Shown one piece after another: positions 58,886 to 64,000 of a DNA stretch of 64,000 bases; within the stretch, counting starts at the first letter, position 1; every line of letters begins with the position of its first letter. Made by a program: the position numbers and the translations under genes. The notes below the pieces were generated by a model. The model worked only from the letters and a program-made list of their open reading frames with translations, was not told the DNA's origin and did no database searches. This stretch comes from Streptomyces sp. NBC_01478 (GTDB lineage Bacteria > Actinomycetota > Actinomycetes > Streptomycetales > Streptomycetaceae), in NCBI RefSeq assembly GCF_036227225.1, contig NZ_CP109444.1:11761501-11825500 (forward strand), in the 5' to 3' direction.

Positions 58886-61800
58886 GTGTGCGGCAGTGGA
58901 CTGTCTTTGGGTGGCTGTTCCGAAGCGAGGTTGAGCCGGCGGGCGAGCCCGGCAACGGTCGGGTTCTCGAACAGCGCCCGCACCGGAAGCTCGATGTCCA
59001 GCGCGGCCAGCACCCTGCCGGTCAGCCGCAGGGCGAGCAGTGAATGCCCGCCCAGCGCGAAGAAGTCATCGTCGGCGCCGACGGAGGGTATGTCGAGTAT
59101 CTCGGCGAACAGTTTGGACAGGACTGCCTCCGAGCCTGGCGGGGTCACCCGGCCGACACGTGGGGCGGGCAAGGGGGGGAGGGCTGGCGCCGTGGTCTTC
59201 AGGGCGTGATCTCGTGTCGGCGAATCCGGTGTGGACTCCAGCTCCGAGACCACGTGGTGCAGGGCTTCGACCAGTGCTGTGCGCACCCAGTCGGTGCCGA
59301 TCGACGGGAGCGCCTGGGCGACGAGCAGGAAGCCGTCCGCGGAGTCGTCGACCGACAGGAAAACCGGGTAGTTCGTCCGCTCCTCGCCGGCCAGGAGCGT
59401 GACGCCCGGCACTAACTCCGTCACCCCCGGTTCCAGTACGACGGACGTGGCGTGCCGGTAGTTGAGGACGGTCGTGAACAGCGGCAGTCCGGCGTCCACC
59501 GCACCGCACTGCTGCGCCCGTGCCAGCGAGGCGTGTTCGTGGCGCATGAGCTCGGCCAGGAGCCGGTGCGTGCTTTGCACGCACGCAGCGGCGTCTCGCG
59601 CGCCCGCCGCCACCCGGACCGGCAGCGTGTTGATGAAGGCGCCGATCCCTCGCTGCGCGTCCGCGCCGCCCCGCCCGAAGAGCACCGTGCCGAACACCGC
59701 GTCGTCCTGGCCAGTGGTACGAGCCAGGGCCCGTCCCCAAGCGACGTGGAACAGCGTCGCCGGCGAAACCCCCGCTGCTCGCGCCGTCCCTCGTACGCGC
59801 GCGGCCAGCTCCGTGTCGAGCCACGTCCGTGCTTCGTCGACGCCGAGGCCGTGCCCCTGCACGTCCAGAACGCCGAACGGTGCTGTCGGCCCGGTCACCC
59901 CGTCCAGCATCCGCCGGAAGAACCCGTCGTGCTCCGCCTCCTGGGCGTCGAGGACAGACCGGGCGACCACCGTGCGGTACGGCACGGGGTCCGGCAGCCG
60001 TCCGCCGGTGCCCGCCATGTGCGCGCCGATCTCGGCGAGCAGAAACTGGAGCGACGTGTTGTCGTCCACCAGGTGGTGCAGCAGCAGCGAGACGAGCCAG
60101 CGCCCGTGTTCCGCGTCGAACATGGTGGAGACCCGCAGCAGCGGTGCCGCTTCGAGATCCATCCGGTACCGGCGCGCGTCGACCGCACTCGCCAGGTCCG
60201 CGGCCGAGCCCGGCTCGAGCCACCGGACCGGCAGCTCCGCGCGCCGCCGCACCACCTGGACCGGCAGCGGAAGTCCCCGCCACACCACCGCGGTCCGTAG
60301 GACGTCGTGACGCTCGACGGCCTTGCGCAGTCCGTCGAGGAACGCGTCGAGCCTTTCCCGCGAGTCGACGGCCAGCAGCCCGGAGATCACGTACGGGTCG
60401 CCCTCCTGCGCCAGGGCGTGGTGGAAGAGCATGCCCTCCTGGAGGGAGGTCAGCGGATAGATGTCCTGCACGTCCGCAGCCCCCTCCGGGACGGTGGCCA
60501 GCACCCGGTCGATCTCCCCCTGGGTCAGCTCGACCAACGGCAGCATTTCCGGGGTGATCGCCGCGGTCCCGGGTGTCACCAGGTTCGGCGGTACTTCTGT
60601 CTCGGAGCCCGGCGTGCCGAGCGCCGGGGCGAGGCCGGCCGCGGTCGGTGACGAGAACACGGCGCGGACGTCCAGCCGTATCCCTTGGGCGCGCAACGCC
60701 TCCACCAGCTGTACCACCAGCAGGGAGTGGCCGCCCAGCTCGAAGAAGTTGTCGTCGACACCCACCCGGTCGACGCCGAGAACCTGCGCGAACGTCGTGC
60801 ACAGCAGTTCCTCGTCCGGCGTGGACGCCTTCCGGCGCGCGTCGTCGCGGGCTGCCGTGTAGTCGGGGGCCGGCAGCGCCGCCCGGTCGAGCTTTCCGTT
60901 GACCGTGAGGGGGAGGGCGGCCAGCTCTACGAAGGCAGCGGGCACCATGTGCGTGGGCAACGCCGCCGCCACCCACGCCCGCAGCTCAGCGATGTCGAGA
61001 GCGCCGGCCGATGTCGTGTAGCCGACGAGACGCCGGTCGCCAGGGGAGTCCTCACGCACCACGACGGCGGCCTCGCTGACGGTGGGATGGGCGGCGAGCC
61101 GCGCCTCCACCTCGCCCGGCTCGATCCGGAAGCCCCGCACCTTGACCTGCGAGTCGGAGCGCCCGAGGTACTCAAGACGCCCCTCACGGTTCCACCGGAC
61201 GACGTCCCCGGTCCGGTACATGCGCCTGCCCGGTTCCCCGAACGGACAGGCGACGAACCGTTCCGCCGTCAGGCCGGGACGCCCCAGGTAACCGTGTGCG
61301 AGCTGGGCACCCGCCAGATGGAGGTCGCCCGCCACGCCCACCGGCACCGGACGCAGCCGCGCGTCCAGCACATACGCCTCCAGGCCCGGCAACGGCGGAC
61401 CGATCACGCTCGACGCCCGCGCCGAGCCGGACTCCACAGGCAGCTCCTGGCAGCTCGCGTGGACCGTCGTCTCGGTGATCCCGTACATATTCACCAGGCT
61501 CGGCGACTTGGCGCCGTGCCGTGCGTACCACCCGTCGAGACGCGCATGGTCCAGTGCTTCGCCGCCGAGGACCACCGTGCGCAGCGCCAGCCGCGCGGAC
61601 AGCCGCGGTGCCTGCTCGTCGGCGCGCACCAGCTGGTAGAAGGCCGAGGGGGTCTGGTTCAGCACCGTGATCCGCTCACGCACCAGCAACGCGAGGAACT
61701 GCGCCGGCGAACGCGAGACCGAGAACGGCACGACAACGAGCCGACCGCCGTGCAGCAGTGCCCCCCACAGCTCCCACACGGAGAAGTCGAAGGCGAACGA

Positions 61801-63759
61801 GTGGAACAGCGTCCACACGTCCTGCGGGCCGAACGCGAAGCGCTCACGAGTCGCCGCGAGCAGACTCACGACGCTGCCGTGCGTCACGGCGACCCCCTTC
61901 GGTCGCCCCGTCGAACCGGACGTGAAGATCACGTAGGCCGGCTGTCGCGCGTCCACGGCCGGCGTGAGGTTCGCCCCGCTCAGCCCCGCCAGCCATTCAG
62001 CCGTCCCCGGATCGTCCGACACCACGACGGGCACCCCGCCCCGTACCGCACCGGCGGACGCGGTATCGGTCACCGCCAGCAGGGGCATGGAGTCCTCCAG
62101 TAAGGAGGCGATGCGCTCCTGCGGATAGCCGGGATCGACCGGGACGTAGGCCGCGCCGACCTTCAGCGTCGCCAGGATCGCCACCACCAGCCCGGCGGAA
62201 CGCTCCAGCACTACGGCCACGCGCGTGTCCGGCCCTGCACCCCGGGACCGCAGCAAGCGCGCGAGCCGGTTGGCCCGCGCGTTCAGCTCTCCGTACGACA
62301 GCGCTTGGGCGCCGTGCATCAGCGCCGTCGCACCCGGAGCGCGTGCCACCTGCGCCTCGAACAGCTCCGGCAGCGCCGCTCCGGACACCGTAGGCGCAGG
62401 ACGGCTGCCCAGGGCCAGGACGCGTCCACGCTCGGTGTCGCCGAGCAGTTCGGCATCGCCCACCGTCGTGTCGGCCCCGGACCGGACCGCCCAGTCGAGC
62501 ACGCGCCGAAACCTGTCGACGTGCTCACCGACGTCGTGCGCGTCGTACTTGTCGGCGGCGGCGTCGACGACGATTTCCATGCCGTCACCGCCTCGCCTGT
62601 CGTACACGGCGAGCGACACGTCGTCCACCGGCCCGTTCGACAGGTTCCGGCCGCTGACCGCGCACCCGCCGAAGGACATCGTCGAGTGGTCGAACGACAT
62701 CACGTTCACGCGGAAGTCGGCGAGAGTGCCCCGCTCGACGAGCCTCAGGTCGCGGAGCATGTCCTCGTAGCGGTACCGCTGGTGCCGCAGCCCGCGCCGC
62801 ACCGACGCCGTGACCTTCCGCACCACCTCGCCCAGCGACATGCCGGCCTGCACGCGGCAGCGAACGGGAAGGACGTTCGAGGTCATGCCGGGTATCCGGA
62901 GCCGCCGGGACCCCGGGCGACCGAGCACAGGGATGCCCACAAGAAAGTCCTCCGCCCCCGTGACGCGGTGCACGTACACCGCCGAGGCGGCGATGACCAG
63001 GCCCGACAGGCTCGTCCGCAGTCCCCGGGCCGCCTCGCGCAGCGCCTCCGTCCCGGCCGGACCGATCGGGTGTGCCGCACGCACCGTTGCCCGCGACCGG
63101 GCACCCGCGGTGCCGCGTCCCCCGAAATCGAGCGGCGCGGGCGGCTGCGCGAGCGTCTCCCTCCAGTACGCCTCGTCCGCGGCGCGGTCCGCCGATGCGC
63201 GGTAAGCTTCTTCGTCCTCGAACAGGACTGAAACCGGCGCCAACCGCCCCTCGTCCGGGTCGCCGCCGGCCGTCAACGCGTCGTAGACCTGTGCGACGCG
63301 TGCCAGGATGATCGAGCCGCTGAACCCGTCGATGGCAATGTGGTGGCACCGCTGATAGCAGAAATAGTGGTCGTCGCCGGCGGTGAGGAGCGCCGAGGTG
63401 AACAGCGGGCCCTCCTGGAGATCCACGGGGCAGCCCATGTCGGCCCGCATCCACTCCTCCGCCGCTGCACGTGGGCCGGCCTCGGCGCTGACGTCCACCC
63501 GGTGCATTGTCCAGTCGTCGCGGTCCCCCACGACCTGCCACACGTCCGCGCCGCATCCACCGAACCGCAGATGGAACGCGTCGACCTCGCACAGGGTCCT
63601 CCGCAGTGCCTCCTCGAACGCGGTGAGGTCCAAGGGGCCCCGGAACTCGAAGTACTCGCCGATGTTGTAGCGAGGGTCGTCGGGGGCGAGTTGTTGGGCG
63701 TGCCAAATGCCCAGCTGTCCGGCCATCAATTCCGACCTGGTCGCCTCGCGCTCCGCCAT
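58855..63759 (-). CDS. Nonribosomal peptide synthetase, C-A(Thr)-PCP-C-PCP, 3'-truncated by an IS
   Basis: ATG 63759 (GAGGG eight bases upstream) gives 1634 residues. Condensation domain 1 (1-435) has HHIAIDG at about 140 and an EntF/DhbF-like opening. The adenylation domain (460-965) has YVIFTSGSTGRPKG at 608, MYGITETT and LTVNGKLDR. Its pocket reads D-F-W-N-V-G-M-V-H-K, one conservative change from the known threonine code. PCP1 has FFELGGHSLL near 1006. Condensation domain 2 (about 1095-1520) has the variant HHLVDDN. PCP2 has FFALGGHSLL near 1570. No thioesterase follows. The last nine codons are the IS terminal repeat, so downstream domains were cut off. Divergent from another gene at 63962. 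Confidence 0.93.
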   Translation of the reverse strand: MAEREATRSELMAGQLGIWHAQQLAPDDPRYNIGEYFEFRGPLDLTAFEEALRRTLCEVDAFHLRFGGCGADVWQVVGDRDDWTMHRVDVSAEAGPRAAAEEWMRADMGCPVDLQEGPLFTSALLTAGDDHYFCYQRCHHIAIDGFSGSIILARVAQVYDALTAGGDPDEGRLAPVSVLFEDEEAYRASADRAADEAYWRETLAQPPAPLDFGGRGTAGARSRATVRAAHPIGPAGTEALREAARGLRTSLSGLVIAASAVYVHRVTGAEDFLVGIPVLGRPGSRRLRIPGMTSNVLPVRCRVQAGMSLGEVVRKVTASVRRGLRHQRYRYEDMLRDLRLVERGTLADFRVNVMSFDHSTMSFGGCAVSGRNLSNGPVDDVSLAVYDRRGGDGMEIVVDAAADKYDAHDVGEHVDRFRRVLDWAVRSGADTTVGDAELLGDTERGRVLALGSRPAPTVSGAALPELFEAQVARAPGATALMHGAQALSYGELNARANRLARLLRSRGAGPDTRVAVVLERSAGLVVAILATLKVGAAYVPVDPGYPQERIASLLEDSMPLLAVTDTASAGAVRGGVPVVVSDDPGTAEWLAGLSGANLTPAVDARQPAYVIFTSGSTGRPKGVAVTHGSVVSLLAATRERFAFGPQDVWTLFHSFAFDFSVWELWGALLHGGRLVVVPFSVSRSPAQFLALLVRERITVLNQTPSAFYQLVRADEQAPRLSARLALRTVVLGGEALDHARLDGWYARHGAKSPSLVNMYGITETTVHASCQELPVESGSARASSVIGPPLPGLEAYVLDARLRPVPVGVAGDLHLAGAQLAHGYLGRPGLTAERFVACPFGEPGRRMYRTGDVVRWNREGRLEYLGRSDSQVKVRGFRIEPGEVEARLAAHPTVSEAAVVVREDSPGDRRLVGYTTSAGALDIAELRAWVAAALPTHMVPAAFVELAALPLTVNGKLDRAALPAPDYTAARDDARRKASTPDEELLCTTFAQVLGVDRVGVDDNFFELGGHSLLVVQLVEALRAQGIRLDVRAVFSSPTAAGLAPALGTPGSETEVPPNLVTPGTAAITPEMLPLVELTQGEIDRVLATVPEGAADVQDIYPLTSLQEGMLFHHALAQEGDPYVISGLLAVDSRERLDAFLDGLRKAVERHDVLRTAVVWRGLPLPVQVVRRRAELPVRWLEPGSAADLASAVDARRYRMDLEAAPLLRVSTMFDAEHGRWLVSLLLHHLVDDNTSLQFLLAEIGAHMAGTGGRLPDPVPYRTVVARSVLDAQEAEHDGFFRRMLDGVTGPTAPFGVLDVQGHGLGVDEARTWLDTELAARVRGTARAAGVSPATLFHVAWGRALARTTGQDDAVFGTVLFGRGGADAQRGIGAFINTLPVRVAAGARDAAACVQSTHRLLAELMRHEHASLARAQQCGAVDAGLPLFTTVLNYRHATSVVLEPGVTELVPGVTLLAGEERTNYPVFLSVDDSADGFLLVAQALPSIGTDWVRTALVEALHHVVSELESTPDSPTRDHALKTTAPALPPLPAPRVGRVTPPGSEAVLSKLFAEILDIPSVGADDDFFALGGHSLLALRLTGRVLAALDIELPVRALFENPTVAGLARRLNLASEQPPKDSPLPHTEPPRVGRRL

Positions 63760-63961
63760 GAACATTTCCCTCAAGGTTGCGGTGGTACATAAAGTGAGTT
63801 CGAGTATGTGTGCTTCGATTTCCCGCTGACCAACTCATCTCATGGGCAGGCCATGCGGACCATCGTCGTCCAAATGCCACGGGCGACACGAAACTTGTGT
63901 TGCCGCACAACGGATTCGTTACACGAAGTCGAGTCCTGAACTCCGCTGCGGAGAGGCGGCG

Positions 63962-64000
63962 ATGACCGTTTCGGCGTCCTCGCGGACGGAGACGGTGAAT
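63962..64000 (+). CDS. Start of a gene divergent from the NRPS (cut by window end)
   Basis: ATG 63962 follows GCGGAGAGGCGGCG and opens MTVSASSRTETVN before the window ends. Thirteen codons do not identify a family. The ribosome site and the divergent position, about 200 bases from the NRPS start, suggest a real biosynthetic or regulatory gene of the same cluster. Confidence 0.4.
   Translation, partial: MTVSASSRTETVN

Noticed and set aside
1..64000. tRNA, rRNA and CRISPR arrays
   Set aside because: I found no convincing cloverleaf, rRNA core or regularly spaced repeats by eye; a tRNA could still be missed without a covariance search.

Overview
This is a very GC-rich actinobacterial segment. 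Codon use (strong G/C in third positions), GTG starts, intergenic repeats typical of the genus, and the gene families point to Streptomyces. All functions below are read from motifs and family knowledge; nothing was searched or computed.

Layout. (1) 1-12.5 kb: the distal half of an extracellular contractile injection system (eCIS) operon on the plus strand: sheath C-terminus, inner tube, two small chaperone-like proteins, a 1153-residue disordered protein, a second tube-like protein, a LysM adaptor, a VgrG-like spike, a gp25-like wedge protein, baseplate J, baseplate I, and a zinc-ribbon/transmembrane/discoidin-like protein. Nearly every junction overlaps by 1-4 bases. (2) 12.8-19.4 kb: alpha/beta hydrolase, a phage-type integrase, a roadblock protein, two envelope proteins and a YjdM/PhnA protein split by a Streptomyces repeat. 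(3) 19.6-25.8 kb: two paralogous ArsR regulators, each behind a palindrome. One heads SulP transporter, PNPOx-like, ATPase and STAS genes. The other is divergent from ComB-like and zinc-ribbon genes and precedes a complex-I/hydrogenase-like locus cut off after about 190 codons. (4) 26-28.5 kb: dinucleotide-binding reductase, a degenerate inositol-monophosphatase-like protein and a divergent LysR regulator. (5) 28.5-29.8 kb: relics of a P450 and an IS256 transposase.

(6) 29.8-40.7 kb: a coherent catabolic cluster. It has a FAD monooxygenase, extradiol-type dioxygenase, two fumarylacetoacetate-hydrolase-family enzymes, cyclase, amidohydrolase, SDR and two-subunit CoA transferase, with a LysR regulator and an MFS transporter. 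The likely logic is ring hydroxylation, meta cleavage, hydrolysis or decarboxylation of the product, then CoA activation. The same ATCCA-N5-TGGAT box lies before the regulator/operon and before the transporter.

(7) 41-49.7 kb: an orphan solute-binding protein with paired palindromes and a truncated MarR gene, then a mosaic of transposon, plasmid-type and toxin-like fragments, an intact IS5-type element, a stand-alone rpoA (probably a second copy), a broken NUDIX gene, a kinase fragment and a carboxymuconolactone decarboxylase family gene. (8) 49.7-58.2 kb: IlvD/Edd dehydratase with divergent GntR regulator, Uma2 nuclease, MarR regulator, MBL-fold, SnoaL-like and hydrolase genes, and a second solute-binding protein paralogous to the one at 41 kb. 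(9) 58.3-64 kb: a ModA fragment, an IS6110-like relic, and an NRPS (C-A-PCP-C-PCP) whose adenylation pocket reads as threonine-specific. Its last codons are the IS terminal repeat, so the gene is cut short by the insertion.

Overall the window joins a conserved eCIS operon to accessory DNA shaped by insertion, deletion and gene decay.
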